This document shows, one piece after another, positions 1-8,263 of a stretch of 34,564 bases of DNA. The notes below the pieces were generated by a model that saw only the letters and a list, made by a program, of their open reading frames with translations, was not told the origin of the DNA and ran no database searches. A program made the translations under genes and the position numbers. Origin of the DNA: Limnobacter sp. CACIAM 66H1 (GTDB taxonomy: Bacteria; Pseudomonadota; Gammaproteobacteria; Burkholderiales; Burkholderiaceae_B); contig NZ_LUJK01000033.1 of NCBI RefSeq assembly GCF_001601825.1, positions 1-34,564 on the forward strand, in the 5' to 3' direction. Every line of letters starts with the position of its first letter. Positions within the stretch are counted from its first letter, which is position 1.

Positions 1-98
1 GAGGATTAATTCAGGTAATTGGTTTTAACCCAAGCGGTGGGCCGACTTGTTTTGCCCCCCATTTGCATCTGTTTTATCTTGCAGCGAGTAGTGTTAAC

Positions 99-647
99 GT
101 GACTGAAAAAATTTCTCCAGACCCCAGCGACTTTGACTACGAGGCTGCGCTACTGGCCTGCGCGCGCGGTGAAAAATTTGCGTTACAGGCAATTTATGCA
201 CGAGACAGCCGCTGGTTGTTCGCGGTGGCTTATCGGATTGTGAAGCGGCGTGAGCTGGCTGAAGAGGTTTTACACGATGCCATGGTCAAGGTCTGGAATC
301 GATCTCGGTTATACTCTCCCGCCTTGGGGTCTGCGCGCGGTTGGGTGTACACGGTGGTTCGCAACCAAGCGTTAAATACGGTGCGTAAACGGTTAATGGA
401 AGTGTCTTCCGAAGAGCACGACGTTCCCGAGCTGTCGACCAACGACAACCAGGAGCTGGCTCAGGAAGCCGAAAAGCTCAGTGCTTGTCTGGGCAAACTG
501 GATGAAACCAAACGCAACGCCATTGTGCTGGCTTTTGTCGATGGTTATACCCACGAACAAATTGCACAACGATTGAATTCGCCCCTCGGCAGCGTCAAAA
601 GCTGGATACGCCGGGGATTGTTGAAATTGAAGGAGTGTTTGTCATGA
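99..647 (+). CDS. ECF-type RNA polymerase sigma factor
   Basis: This is a group 4 (ECF) sigma factor that would direct RNA polymerase to a small regulon. From the GTG start at 99 it has about 182 residues, normal for the family. Region 2 is visible around LFAVAYRIVKRRELAEEV and the following DAMVKVWNRS and GWVYTVVRNQALN. Region 4 with its helix-turn-helix is near the C-terminus (DGYTHEQIAQRL, then GSVKSWIRRGLLKLK). No extra C-terminal domain is present. The frame also opens at a TTG at 63, but residues before the GTG have no sigma-like character; neither start has a strong ribosome binding site. The stop overlaps the start of the next gene as ATGA, and that gene is a membrane anti-sigma factor, so the pair is translationally coupled. 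It resembles the SigK/RskA arrangement. Confidence 0.9.
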   Translation: MTEKISPDPSDFDYEAALLACARGEKFALQAIYARDSRWLFAVAYRIVKRRELAEEVLHDAMVKVWNRSRLYSPALGSARGWVYTVVRNQALNTVRKRLMEVSSEEHDVPELSTNDNQELAQEAEKLSACLGKLDETKRNAIVLAFVDGYTHEQIAQRLNSPLGSVKSWIRRGLLKLKECLS

Positions 648-1363
648 CAGAGACGACGCAGACAGAAGCCAAGATTGTTGAGGCTGGCGAGTACGTGCTC
701 GGCGTAATGACAGACGCTGAGCGACAGGATTTCGAGCGACGCTTGAACCAGGACCCCGAGCTGGCCAAAGAAGTGAGCAGTTGGACAGAACACTTCGCCG
801 CCATGTCCAGAAAGTTTGAGCAAGAACCCGTGAATGCCAAAGTGTGGGCCAAAGTAGACCGTTCAATCGCCATGGCAGGAGAAAAAGCCTCAGCATCGAC
901 GGCCTCGCCTTTCGCGTGGTTGTGGAAGGGATGGGCGGTGGCAGCCAGTGCGGCAGCGGTGGTACTGGGTGTGCAGTTGTTGGGAGCAAGCCAGGAACTT
1001 AATGATGGGCCTCGATACGTGGCTGTGATGAAGAGCCCTGACAAAACCACTGAATGGCTGGTTGAGGCTCGCCCCAACGACACCATTCGCGTGTATCAAA
1101 TTGGTGGTTTGCCCATTGAAGGCAACCCGGCCAACATGGGCAAAAGCTTGCAGCTTTGGACCAAGGCTCCGACCGATTCTGGGCCTACCTCATTGGGGTT
1201 GATGGAATTGGGCAAGCCGCTTGAACTGCCTGCTGACATGTTACCCAAGCTGGTTGAACAGCAGCTGTTTGAGGTCACCTTGGAACCCGCTGGTGGATCT
1301 CCTTTGGGCAACCGACCTTCCGGAGAAATCATGTTTATCGGAACCGCGGTGGCGTTGAACTAA
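644..1363 (+). CDS. RskA-family membrane anti-sigma factor
   Basis: This is the predicted partner that holds the upstream ECF sigma factor inactive at the inner membrane. It has 239 residues from the ATG at 644, which is preceded at 8 bases by AAGGAG; the GTG at 635 overlaps that Shine-Dalgarno sequence and is unlikely. The N-terminal part (about 10-75) carries the zinc-less anti-sigma helices (GEYVLGVMTDAERQDFERRL). One membrane helix spans about residues 94-114. The periplasmic part has the anti-sigma-K C-terminal domain signature (LQLWTKAP, then SLGLMELG). A strong terminator follows directly. The signal sensed is not evident from sequence. The DUF4394 lipoprotein gene on the other side of the terminator may be a co-regulated target, which is inference from position only. 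Confidence 0.85.
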   Translation: MTETTQTEAKIVEAGEYVLGVMTDAERQDFERRLNQDPELAKEVSSWTEHFAAMSRKFEQEPVNAKVWAKVDRSIAMAGEKASASTASPFAWLWKGWAVAASAAAVVLGVQLLGASQELNDGPRYVAVMKSPDKTTEWLVEARPNDTIRVYQIGGLPIEGNPANMGKSLQLWTKAPTDSGPTSLGLMELGKPLELPADMLPKLVEQQLFEVTLEPAGGSPLGNRPSGEIMFIGTAVALN

Positions 1364-1381
1364 ATTCAACGTTGGCGATAA

Positions 1382-1413
1382 AAAAACCCCGGTCTTTTGA
1401 ACCGGGGTTTTTT
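1382..1413. terminator. Bidirectional Rho-independent terminator
   Basis: A GC-rich stem (AACCCCGGT paired with ACCGGGGTT, 7-base loop) is flanked by A-tract on the left and T-tract on the right. It therefore works on both strands. It sits between the anti-sigma gene and the convergent DUF4394 gene and would end both transcripts. Confidence 0.9.
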
Positions 1414-1426
1414 CAATGCGACTCGC

Positions 1427-3121
1427 TCAGAAGCGAATGCTCAGTGCGCGAATATCTGTGCTCGCTGTTGCGCCTGAACCGATTTCATTGGTTCCACTGG
1501 CCACGCCTGCCGCGGTTGCTGCGCCAGTGCCGAGGTTGACCGTGAACAGGCTGAATGTGCCTGTGGCCAGCGCGCGATTGCTCATCAGCACCATGCCGTT
1601 GTCACCGCCGGAAATGTCAAAACCACCGTAGTCGTTGAATGTACCAATGGGTCCAATCGCAGCCAAGGTTCCTGCATTGGCGTTGGTTTGTTGCAAAAGC
1701 CGATTGTTGTCTGCGTCCACATCAAACAAACGAGTGCCGGCGGGTGCAGGATTCGCAAAGCTGTTGGTGTAGGCAACCTGGGCAATGCCAAAGCCTGTTG
1801 TTGCACCATTGAGGGTCAGGTCTGTGTCGGTGTTGGTGGCTCCCGTGCTTTCCAGGTTGGCTCCGAGTACGCGGTAGTTTTTGGACGCACCATCACCGTC
1901 TGGGGAACTGACAATGCGTAGTGCATCTGCCGCTGGGTTGATGTCAATGGCGTAATTCTTGCCGGCGGCCAGACCGTTCACAATGTCCGTCGCCACGCTG
2001 AGCGTGGAACCCAGGGTTGCTGCACCTGTGTCTGGGTTGATTGTGAAAATTTTGCCCGCGCTGCTCAAACCATACAAGCGTCCATTGCTGGGGCGGAAGT
2101 CAATCGACAGCAAGCGTTCTCCAGAAGGCAGCCCGGTGATTGCAGTGGCCGTTGCCGTGTTAGGTGTGCGTATGCCAAACTTCAACAAGCGTTGCGAACC
2201 CGCCGTGTTGCCATCCAAAGCAACCGCGGTTGGGGCTGTTGGCTGCACCAAAGCCATGCCCACAATGCCTGAGATGTTCAGTGTACCCACAGCCACGGCG
2301 GCGGGGCCGCTCACAGGCAATGTGGCCGTTGAATCGGGAATGGCAATGGTATGAAACACCACGCTGCCGCCGACATTCAGCAAGGCGTAGCCCCGGTTGT
2401 TTCGCGCGTCAATATCAAAACCAACCATGCCGCTTGCATTGACACCCAACGGAGCAGCAACCACTTGTGTGCCATCGTTGGGGGGGTTCTGAAATGTCAG
2501 GTTGTCAGCCACGGTGTCAATATTGAGTAGGCGGGTGTTCGTGGTGCCGTCAAACGAGTTGGTATAAGCCGCGCCTGAAATATCTGCCGCCGCATCGGAT
2601 ACCGTGCCGTCAACAAATGTTTCACCCGCTGTTCGTCCGGTTGCGTTGGCCACGAAAATGCGCAGGTTTTGGCCTGTGTCGCTGATCAGGCGCAGTGCAT
2701 CAGCCGCTGGGTTGAAGTCAACACTGAATGAGGTGGCTGCTGCGTCCAGTGTGGTGAACGCGCCGTTTGCTGTTGGCGTTGCAGCTGGTATCAAGGTGGC
2801 ACCCGCAGTGGCCGCACCGGTGGTGGTGTTGATGGTGTACAGGCGCCCTCCATTACCAGGAGAAGTACGTGCAATCGCATACAGTTGTCCGTCGCGTGGG
2901 CGGAAATCAATACCCAGAAGTGTATCCCCTGCCATTAAGCCGCTGACTGCAACAGAGGTGCGAATTACGCTCGGTTGGTCACGATTGAATGTGGCCAGTT
3001 GCCCATTTGATGTCAATACAAAAACATCACCCGCACTGAGCACGGTGTTGTCGTCCGAAAAACAACCACCCAATACCAAACTGGACAAAGCCAGCGCCAC
3101 AAATTTTTTCTTGAATTTCAT
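1427..3121 (-). CDS. DUF4394-domain lipoprotein, two tandem repeats
   Basis: This is a predicted secreted lipoprotein of 564 residues with no known biochemical role. The ATG at 3121 is preceded by an AGAGGGA ribosome binding site; in-frame codons further upstream lack one. The N-terminus is basic (MKFKKKF), then hydrophobic, ending in a lipobox LVLGGC with Cys near residue 20. The rest is two similar halves of the DUF4394 type, each opening with a phrase like LGIDFRPRDGQLYAIA (near 70) or LSIDFRPSNGRLYGLS (near 340). Both contain an ADALR(L/I)(I/V)S motif preceded by (D/I)NPA, and an (A/V)AYTNSF segment, so an internal duplication of a beta-propeller-like unit is likely. The gene is convergent with the sigma/anti-sigma pair and downstream of a Crp/Fnr-type regulator gene on the same strand. 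An inverted repeat covers its ribosome binding site. Confidence 0.85.
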   Translation of the reverse strand: MKFKKKFVALALSSLVLGGCFSDDNTVLSAGDVFVLTSNGQLATFNRDQPSVIRTSVAVSGLMAGDTLLGIDFRPRDGQLYAIARTSPGNGGRLYTINTTTGAATAGATLIPAATPTANGAFTTLDAAATSFSVDFNPAADALRLISDTGQNLRIFVANATGRTAGETFVDGTVSDAAADISGAAYTNSFDGTTNTRLLNIDTVADNLTFQNPPNDGTQVVAAPLGVNASGMVGFDIDARNNRGYALLNVGGSVVFHTIAIPDSTATLPVSGPAAVAVGTLNISGIVGMALVQPTAPTAVALDGNTAGSQRLLKFGIRTPNTATATAITGLPSGERLLSIDFRPSNGRLYGLSSAGKIFTINPDTGAATLGSTLSVATDIVNGLAAGKNYAIDINPAADALRIVSSPDGDGASKNYRVLGANLESTGATNTDTDLTLNGATTGFGIAQVAYTNSFANPAPAGTRLFDVDADNNRLLQQTNANAGTLAAIGPIGTFNDYGGFDISGGDNGMVLMSNRALATGTFSLFTVNLGTGAATAAGVASGTNEIGSGATASTDIRALSIRF

Positions 3122-3127
3122 TTGAAT

Positions 3128-3181
3128 CCCTCTGTCGTTGATGCTTAAAACAGGTGTCAAACTACATGTCGACACAGAGGG
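3128..3181 (-). promoter_or_regulatory. Inverted repeat covering the ribosome binding site of the DUF4394 gene
   Basis: In the leader of the minus-strand DUF4394 mRNA, CCCTCTGT (plus coordinates 3174-3181) is complementary to ACAGAGGG (3128-3135). The second arm contains the Shine-Dalgarno sequence a few bases before the ATG. A second shorter pair, GTGTC with GACAC, lies between and would compete with the first. This could be a translational switch or only a weak hairpin; the pairing is visible, the function is inferred. Confidence 0.35.
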
Positions 3182-3209
3182 AACACTGGGTGGGGTGTTT
3201 TGGATGCAG

Positions 3210-3920
3210 CTAGTTGATTTGTCCTTTCTGCTTCAGGCCTTCAAGATTCAGAATTTCAATATTGCCGCGCCCCAGCAACAGCAAGCCTTCATGTTCCAGT
3301 TCTTTGAGCATCTGGTTCACTGTTTGCCGTGAAATCGACAGCATGGCCGAGAGCTTCTCTTGTGACACATGCAGCGTGCGAGCGCTTACAGTGCTGCTGT
3401 CCGATCGTATGCCATAGCCTTCGGCCATTTGGAGCAGGCGGCGTGCAAGGCGCGTGGGGGTGGGCAGAAGCGCTGCGTCTTCGATGGCGCCGAATATCAG
3501 TCGAACCTTCTGAGTCAACAGCAGGCCAAATTCGCGCCAGTAATTTGGATTGTCTGAAATCAGTTGATCGAGCAGGGCTTGACGCACATGAAACACAGTG
3601 GCGGGTCCATCTGCCAGCGCATCGTGGGTACGGGGTTGGCGATCAAACAGGCAAATTTCTCCAAACCAGTCTGGTGGGTCAATCAGGGTCAGGATCACGT
3701 GCTTGTCCTCGGCGCCGTGTTTGCTCGCGCCCACAATTTGAACCGACCCACTGAGCACCGCGTACAAGCCGTCAGCACAGTCGCCTCTTGAAAACAGCCG
3801 TTGCCCGTTTTGAAACTGTCGCAAGACGCCGTGTTTTAGCAGGGCCTGTTGCAGGTTAGCGGGCAAATTGGCAAACCATTTTCCACGGTTCAATATTTGT
3901 TGAATGTTGTGTGTTTGCAT
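3210..3920 (-). CDS. Crp/Fnr-family transcriptional regulator
   Basis: This regulator has an N-terminal cyclic-nucleotide-binding-type beta-barrel and a C-terminal winged helix. With the ATG at 3920 it is 236 residues, the usual length; the frame extends further upstream but that extension is not family-like. The barrel covers about residues 15-125 (GQRLFSRGDCADGLYAVLSGSVQI, then DWFGEICLFD). The Crp-type helix-turn-helix is at about 185-206 (SQEKLSAMLSISRQTVNQML). I see no N-terminal cysteine cluster of the FNR oxygen-sensor type; Cys48 and Cys90 are isolated. It is therefore closer to the Crp or general Crp/Fnr group, and its ligand is unknown. It is divergent from the Mpo1-like gene, and a palindrome in the shared upstream region may be its own operator. 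Confidence 0.88.
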   Translation of the reverse strand: MQTHNIQQILNRGKWFANLPANLQQALLKHGVLRQFQNGQRLFSRGDCADGLYAVLSGSVQIVGASKHGAEDKHVILTLIDPPDWFGEICLFDRQPRTHDALADGPATVFHVRQALLDQLISDNPNYWREFGLLLTQKVRLIFGAIEDAALLPTPTRLARRLLQMAEGYGIRSDSSTVSARTLHVSQEKLSAMLSISRQTVNQMLKELEHEGLLLLGRGNIEILNLEGLKQKGQIN

Positions 3921-3965
3921 TGTTTTTTGGTATGTCTCCACCTGTCCTACTAAATTAGCATCAAA

Positions 3966-3981
3966 TGTCAGGCAATTGACA
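3966..3981. promoter_or_regulatory. Possible Crp/Fnr-type operator palindrome
   Basis: TGTCA-N6-TGACA is a perfect palindrome with the half-site length and spacing of the Crp/Fnr family. It lies in the region between the divergent regulator gene and the Mpo1-like gene. The second half-site overlaps a TTGACA that could be a -35 element for the plus strand. Autoregulation is inference. Confidence 0.35.
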
Positions 3982-4061
3982 GACCTTTCAGGCTTGATTT
4001 GTAACCATATAAGCTCAAAATCAAACATTTAGAGTATTTCCCGCTTCAAGGAGAACAAGCC

Positions 4062-4583
4062 ATGAGAACGTTGGTCGACCAACTGGCAACTTATGCCACG
4101 TATCATCGTGACCCGCGCAATATTGCCACGCACTTCGTGGGCGTTCCTATTATTGTGTTGTCGGTGTTAATTCTGTTGTCGCGTGTGTCGGTGGATGTGG
4201 CCGGTATTGCAGTAACGCCCGCGCTGGTGGTGTTTTTGCTGTCCAGCCTGTTTTATCTCAAGTTGAGCCTTGGCTATGGTTTGGCCATGTTTGTGATTCA
4301 CGGGGCCTTGCTGCTCGCCGCCGGGCATTTCGCAACCCTGAGTACTGCGGCTTGGTTAGGTGCTGGCGTTGGAATTTTTGTGGTGGGTTGGATTATCCAG
4401 TTTGTGGGCCACTATTACGAAGGTCGCAAGCCCGCCTTTGTTGATGACTTGATTGGACTGGCCATCGGCCCACTGTTTGTAGTAGCCGAACTGGGTTTTC
4501 TAATTGGCTTGGGCAAGAAAACCCAAGCGCAAGTTGAGGCCATTGCCGGCCCGGTGCGCCGACGCGAAACGGCCAGCGCTTAA
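4062..4583 (+). CDS. DUF962 / Mpo1-like membrane protein
   Basis: This 173-residue polytopic inner-membrane protein belongs to the DUF962 family, whose yeast member Mpo1 is an iron-dependent dioxygenase acting in 2-hydroxy fatty acid degradation. The diagnostic N-terminus is present (YATYHRDPRNIATHFVGVP, His15 and His24) and so is the later segment QFVGHYYEGRKPAFVDDL (His117). His80 lies in a further helix. These histidines are the expected metal ligands. Four to five hydrophobic segments are visible. A good ribosome binding site (AAGGAG) precedes the ATG. The substrate in bacteria is not established, so the enzymatic role is inferred from the family only. Confidence 0.85.
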   Translation: MRTLVDQLATYATYHRDPRNIATHFVGVPIIVLSVLILLSRVSVDVAGIAVTPALVVFLLSSLFYLKLSLGYGLAMFVIHGALLLAAGHFATLSTAAWLGAGVGIFVVGWIIQFVGHYYEGRKPAFVDDLIGLAIGPLFVVAELGFLIGLGKKTQAQVEAIAGPVRRRETASA

Positions 4584-4602
4584 GTCAAAACCAAGTGTCG
4601 CA

Positions 4603-4622
4603 GGGGGTTCATTAGAACCCCC
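4603..4622. terminator. Hairpin between convergent genes
   Basis: GGGGGTTC and GAACCCCC form an 8-bp perfect stem with a 4-base loop. It overlaps the stop codon of the minus-strand DUF1840 gene and lies 20 bases after the stop of the Mpo1-like gene. There is no long T-tract, so termination efficiency is uncertain. Confidence 0.55.
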
Positions 4623-4944
4623 AATGCACATCCACCTCTTTTTTCGCGGCTTCTTCCAGCATTTTCAACAAAGGGTAAGCCCTTTGTTCAAGGCCCACAT
4701 GATTTTTCAGGGCGATTTTTTCTTCCGCGCTCAGCTCATCTTCATTAATCGGGTTTTCAGCTCGAGCCATGCGCTCAGCATTCACTGCCGCCACCAGCTG
4801 TGCATGGGCATGGTTTAGGTCTCGTGGTTCAATCACGCCCCTCTCACTGGGTTCAATACCCATAATCCGGAACAGTTGGTCTGCATTGGATTTGAACATC
4901 ACAATGTCGCCGGCTGCTTTCGATTTGAATTTCACAATACCCAT
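4612..4944 (-). CDS. DUF1840-family protein
   Basis: This small cytoplasmic protein of 110 residues fits the DUF1840 family of betaproteobacteria, whose function is unknown. The family pattern is seen in the N-terminus (VKFKSKAAGDIVMFKSNADQLFRIMG), the central GVIEPRDLNHAHAQLVAAVNAE, and the C-terminal LEQRAYPLLKMLEEAAKK. The start at 4944 (MGIVKFKS) matches the family better than the in-frame codon at 4986. It is transcribed towards the Mpo1-like gene and is divergent from the lipoprotein gene at 5035. Confidence 0.75.
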   Translation of the reverse strand: MGIVKFKSKAAGDIVMFKSNADQLFRIMGIEPSERGVIEPRDLNHAHAQLVAAVNAERMARAENPINEDELSAEEKIALKNHVGLEQRAYPLLKMLEEAAKKEVDVHWGF

Positions 4945-5034
4945 TCTGTCCACACTCTGGTTATCACTGCTATTGATCTGTATCAAGAGCCCCTACAATG
5001 GAGCACCTGCCTAATTTTCGCCTCAAAGCGCCTC

Positions 5035-5577
5035 ATGAAAACAGCCTTCGCTCAAAGCCGCGCCATTTTTGTCTATCTGCTTGCATTATGCGCCCTGGTT
5101 GCATGCTCGCCCCAGTTCAATTGGCGCGTGGTGCCCAATACCGACATCGGCTATATGGCTACTTTTCCCGACAAGCCGGCGCAGGCCACCCGAACCATGG
5201 ATTTGATCGGTTTGCAGGTGCCTTTGACTTTGCAAGCCGCGCAAATTGACGGTCTGTATTTTGCTGTGGGCACGGTGCCCCTGCAGGGCGAACTGGCAGC
5301 GCAAGGCCCAGCCCTGCGCGATGCGTTGGCCCAGGCGGTTGCCAACAACATTGCAGCGGGCCAGGCCGAGGTAAAGCCCATTCAATGGTTGGGCAAAACT
5401 GTTTATGAAATGTCGATCCAAGGCAAGTTGCCAAGCGGTGAAGAAGCTTTTGCGCAAGCCCGGTTCTTTGAGCACCAAGGTACATTGTATGAGGTGTTGA
5501 TGATGGGCCCTGGCGAGGCTGCCAATCCCGATTCAGCCACTTCCTGGTTCGGCGGCTTTTCCCTTCTGGGGCAGTAA
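5035..5577 (+). CDS. Small putative lipoprotein, coupled to the transporter gene
   Basis: This predicted lipoprotein has 180 residues. The ATG at 5035 begins a signal sequence (MKTAFAQ, then a hydrophobic run) ending in a lipobox LVAC near residue 22. The mature part starts SPQFNWRVV and includes YMATFPDKPAQATRT, a pattern common in small envelope proteins of unknown function. No catalytic motif is recognised. Its stop codon overlaps the start of the MFS transporter gene as TAATG, so the two are translationally coupled and probably act in the same process. The frame upstream of 5035 is open but crosses the DUF1840 start region and lacks gene character. Confidence 0.75.
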   Translation: MKTAFAQSRAIFVYLLALCALVACSPQFNWRVVPNTDIGYMATFPDKPAQATRTMDLIGLQVPLTLQAAQIDGLYFAVGTVPLQGELAAQGPALRDALAQAVANNIAAGQAEVKPIQWLGKTVYEMSIQGKLPSGEEAFAQARFFEHQGTLYEVLMMGPGEAANPDSATSWFGGFSLLGQ

Positions 5578-6887
5578 TGCAGTACAACCCGGAAAACGTC
5601 TCACGCGAGATTGGGCCAGATGGTGTAGAGCACATGTATGTGAATGGCAGCCTTGCCATGCGCATGTTCATTATTTTCGCGGCCGCCTATGTGATGTCCT
5701 ATGCGTTCAGGGCCATCAATGCGGTCATCGCCCAACCTTTGGTTCAGGAACTGGGACTCACTGCCGGGCAGTTGGGTTTTCTGGCCTCGGCGTACTTTCT
5801 GTCGTTTGCCATCATGCAGTTGCCCGTCGGAGTCATGCTCGATCGCTACGGCCCAAGGCGGGTTGAGGCTGTGCTGATTGGTTTTGCGGCCTTGGGCGCG
5901 CTGTTGTTCGCGGTCGCCGATTCTTACCTGGTGTTGTGGTTGGGCCGAGCCTTGATAGGTGTGGGCGTTTCGGCCTGTTTAATGGCAGCTGTAAAGGCCT
6001 ACTCCCTTTATTTTAGGCCACACATGCAGGCCAGTCTGTCATCCTGGATGTTGGTAGCCGGGTCGCTTGGGGCACTCACCGTCACCACACCCGTAGAGGC
6101 CGCCCTGCCTGCTTTGGGTTGGCGCGGCGTATTTGGTGTGGCAGCAGTGTTGTGTGTATTGGCGGGTCTGGCACTGTGGTTTGCTTTGCCCGCTTTGTTC
6201 AAACCCCAAAAAACCCAGTCGGTTGCCGACATGGCCCAGGGTTATCGGGCCATTTATGCACACCCTCATTTTTGGCGTGTTGCGCCTTTGGCCATGATCA
6301 CGCAAGGTGGTTTCATGGCTTTTCATGGGTTGTGGGTGGGGCCTTGGTTCACCAATGTGATCGGGGTCAGCAATGCACAGGCCGCGCAAAACATGTTCTG
6401 GATTTCCGCAGTACTGATGCTGGGTTATCTCGCTTTGGGCTTTCTGACCAAACGGGTGTCCAAGGCAGGGGGCGACGAAGATCAAATCATGTTGATCGGC
6501 ATGGGATTGTCTTTGCTTGTGTTTGCCGTTCAAATTGTGCAGGGTGAGCAGTCAAGCCTGTGGGGCTGGTTGGTCCATGCTTTCCTGATCTCGTCCGGCA
6601 TCATGACTTACGCCACTTGCAACAAACCATTCCCCAAAAAACTCACGGGCCGGTCCAGCACTGCCTTGAATCTGCTGATCTTTATTGGTGCTTTCAGCAT
6701 TCAATGGGGAATCGGCATAGGCATTGATACCTTTGTGGCATTGGGGTTGAACAGCACCGATGCCATGCGGTTATCGCTGACCATTTTATGGATTCTGCAA
6801 TTGCTCAGCTGGATTTGGTATGCTCGACCTGGACGCAAGGCAAGTCATCTAATTCCGTTCGGGACAGGACAACAACATCGGGGGTGA
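5577..6887 (+). CDS. MFS transporter
   Basis: This 436-residue inner-membrane permease of the major facilitator superfamily has about 12 hydrophobic segments. The family loop motif between helices 2 and 3 is clear: GVMLDRYGPRRVEA. Helix 1 contains YVMSYAFRAINAVIAQPL, and helix 4 has LGRALIGVGVSACLMAAVKAYS, typical of the anion/nitrate-like or sugar-phosphate-like MFS branches. The substrate cannot be told from the sequence. The start overlaps the stop of the lipoprotein gene, and the Fe-S protein gene begins 2 bases after the stop, so this is a three-gene operon. An N-terminal extension of about 30 residues precedes the first helix. Confidence 0.88.
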   Translation: MQYNPENVSREIGPDGVEHMYVNGSLAMRMFIIFAAAYVMSYAFRAINAVIAQPLVQELGLTAGQLGFLASAYFLSFAIMQLPVGVMLDRYGPRRVEAVLIGFAALGALLFAVADSYLVLWLGRALIGVGVSACLMAAVKAYSLYFRPHMQASLSSWMLVAGSLGALTVTTPVEAALPALGWRGVFGVAAVLCVLAGLALWFALPALFKPQKTQSVADMAQGYRAIYAHPHFWRVAPLAMITQGGFMAFHGLWVGPWFTNVIGVSNAQAAQNMFWISAVLMLGYLALGFLTKRVSKAGGDEDQIMLIGMGLSLLVFAVQIVQGEQSSLWGWLVHAFLISSGIMTYATCNKPFPKKLTGRSSTALNLLIFIGAFSIQWGIGIGIDTFVALGLNSTDAMRLSLTILWILQLLSWIWYARPGRKASHLIPFGTGQQHRG

Positions 6888-6889
6888 GC

Positions 6890-8263
6890 ATGGCTCAGGC
6901 TCTAGTGGAGGACAGTGGTCACGACACCTTGGGGCAGAGTGTTGGCTGGACCAGCCCTGACTACTTCAATGAGCAGGAATGCCTGAGCAGCATGGAGCGT
7001 GTGTTCGACGTGTGCGCCACCTGCCGGCTCTGTTTATCCCAGTGCAATACTTTCCCCTCCCTGTTCGATCTGATTGATGAATCTGAAGATTCAGAGCTTG
7101 GCAGTGTGCCCAAATCGCGCTACCTGGACTTGGCTGATCAATGTCACCTGTGTGATCAATGCCATGTGGGCCATTGCCCATACAGCGCACCCCACCCTCA
7201 GCAAATTGATTTTCCGGCGACCATGCTGCGGGCCAAGGCCATCAAGTTTGCCAAGGGCAGCATCGGTCACGCCAGCGCTGCAGGGCGGCACCATCCTTTC
7301 TCTCATCTGGCTGGTGTTCCGGTTGTCGCTGCGTTGGCAAATACAGTGGTGGGCAGCAGTGCCGCGCGCAAGTTGATTGAACGCAGCACGGGTATTGACG
7401 CACAAGCCTGGTTGCCCAAGTTGGCCAAGCAAACATTTCTTGCCCAGGAGCGCGCGCTGATTCTGGCACACCCCACGCAGGCGCCTGTGGTGGCAGATCA
7501 CAGCCTGGTGCCCCGGCAAGTCGCAATTTACGCGGGCTGCTATATCAATTTGCACGAACCTGAAATTGGTCAGGACTTGATTCAGGTGCTGCAGCACAAC
7601 GACATTGAGTGCGTGATCGCCAATCTTGAGGGCTGTTGTGGGCAAGCCAAACTGACCAAGGGTGACATTTCCGGTTTTGCGGCAGTGGCGCGGGCCAACA
7701 TTCCGAGCTTGCTGGCCTTGGCTGAAAGTGGTTATGCGATTGTGTCCCCTAGCCCAAGCTGTGCGCGAATTTTTACTCACAAGTTGCCCGCTCTTTTTCC
7801 GGCAGATACAGACATTCAGCGGGTGAAGGACGCATTCTGGGCACCCACGGAGTATCTGGTCGCCTTGCACGGCGAAGGCGCTTTAAGAATTGATTTCGTC
7901 AATACTTTGGGCAAGGTGAATTATCACGAGCCATTCCTGGGCGGCGCCCATTTGGGCATTGCACGGCACACCGAGACGTTGTTGGGCCTGGTGCCCGACA
8001 CCAAGGTGAATGTGGTCAAGGGCAGCCCCGGCTTTGGTAGTCATTGGGGCAATCAGCGCGAAGATTATCCTGTGGCGATAAAACTGGGACAGCGCGTGTT
8101 CAGGCAAATGGCTGAGCCGGCTGACTATTTGACAACAGACTGCCAGTTGACCGGGAGGCAAATTGCCTGGGGTATAGAAATCCTGGACCTTGTCCAGACC
8201 TCTGACAAAAAACCGGAGCTGGCCCACCCGCTGACCTTGCTGCGAATGGCTTACGGATTGTAA
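6890..8263 (+). CDS. Heterodisulfide-reductase-related Fe-S protein
   Basis: This is a 457-residue soluble iron-sulfur protein of the GlpC/HdrD-like family, which passes electrons between a redox partner and an unknown acceptor. The ATG at 6890 follows the ribosome binding site GGGGTGAG. Two ferredoxin-type clusters are predicted: Cys42-x2-45-x2-48-x3-52, and Cys85-x2-88-x2-91-x4-96 followed by PYSAPH and DFPATMLRAKA. The extra residue in the second cluster is, as I recall, normal for the subfamily. The first CCG domain is intact (YAGCYIN, Cys217, then EGCCG, Cys249-250). The second CCG domain is degenerate: YHEPF has Phe where Cys is expected, and SPGFG replaces a CCG-type motif. The gene ends the lipoprotein-MFS operon and its 3' end overlaps comM by 13 bases on the opposite strand. 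Confidence 0.8.
   Translation: MAQALVEDSGHDTLGQSVGWTSPDYFNEQECLSSMERVFDVCATCRLCLSQCNTFPSLFDLIDESEDSELGSVPKSRYLDLADQCHLCDQCHVGHCPYSAPHPQQIDFPATMLRAKAIKFAKGSIGHASAAGRHHPFSHLAGVPVVAALANTVVGSSAARKLIERSTGIDAQAWLPKLAKQTFLAQERALILAHPTQAPVVADHSLVPRQVAIYAGCYINLHEPEIGQDLIQVLQHNDIECVIANLEGCCGQAKLTKGDISGFAAVARANIPSLLALAESGYAIVSPSPSCARIFTHKLPALFPADTDIQRVKDAFWAPTEYLVALHGEGALRIDFVNTLGKVNYHEPFLGGAHLGIARHTETLLGLVPDTKVNVVKGSPGFGSHWGNQREDYPVAIKLGQRVFRQMAEPADYLTTDCQLTGRQIAWGIEILDLVQTSDKKPELAHPLTLLRMAYGL

Noticed and set aside
1-98. ECF-type autoregulatory promoter upstream of the sigma factor gene
   Set aside because: No clear GGAACTT-like -35 and matching -10 could be placed in the short sequence available before the gene.
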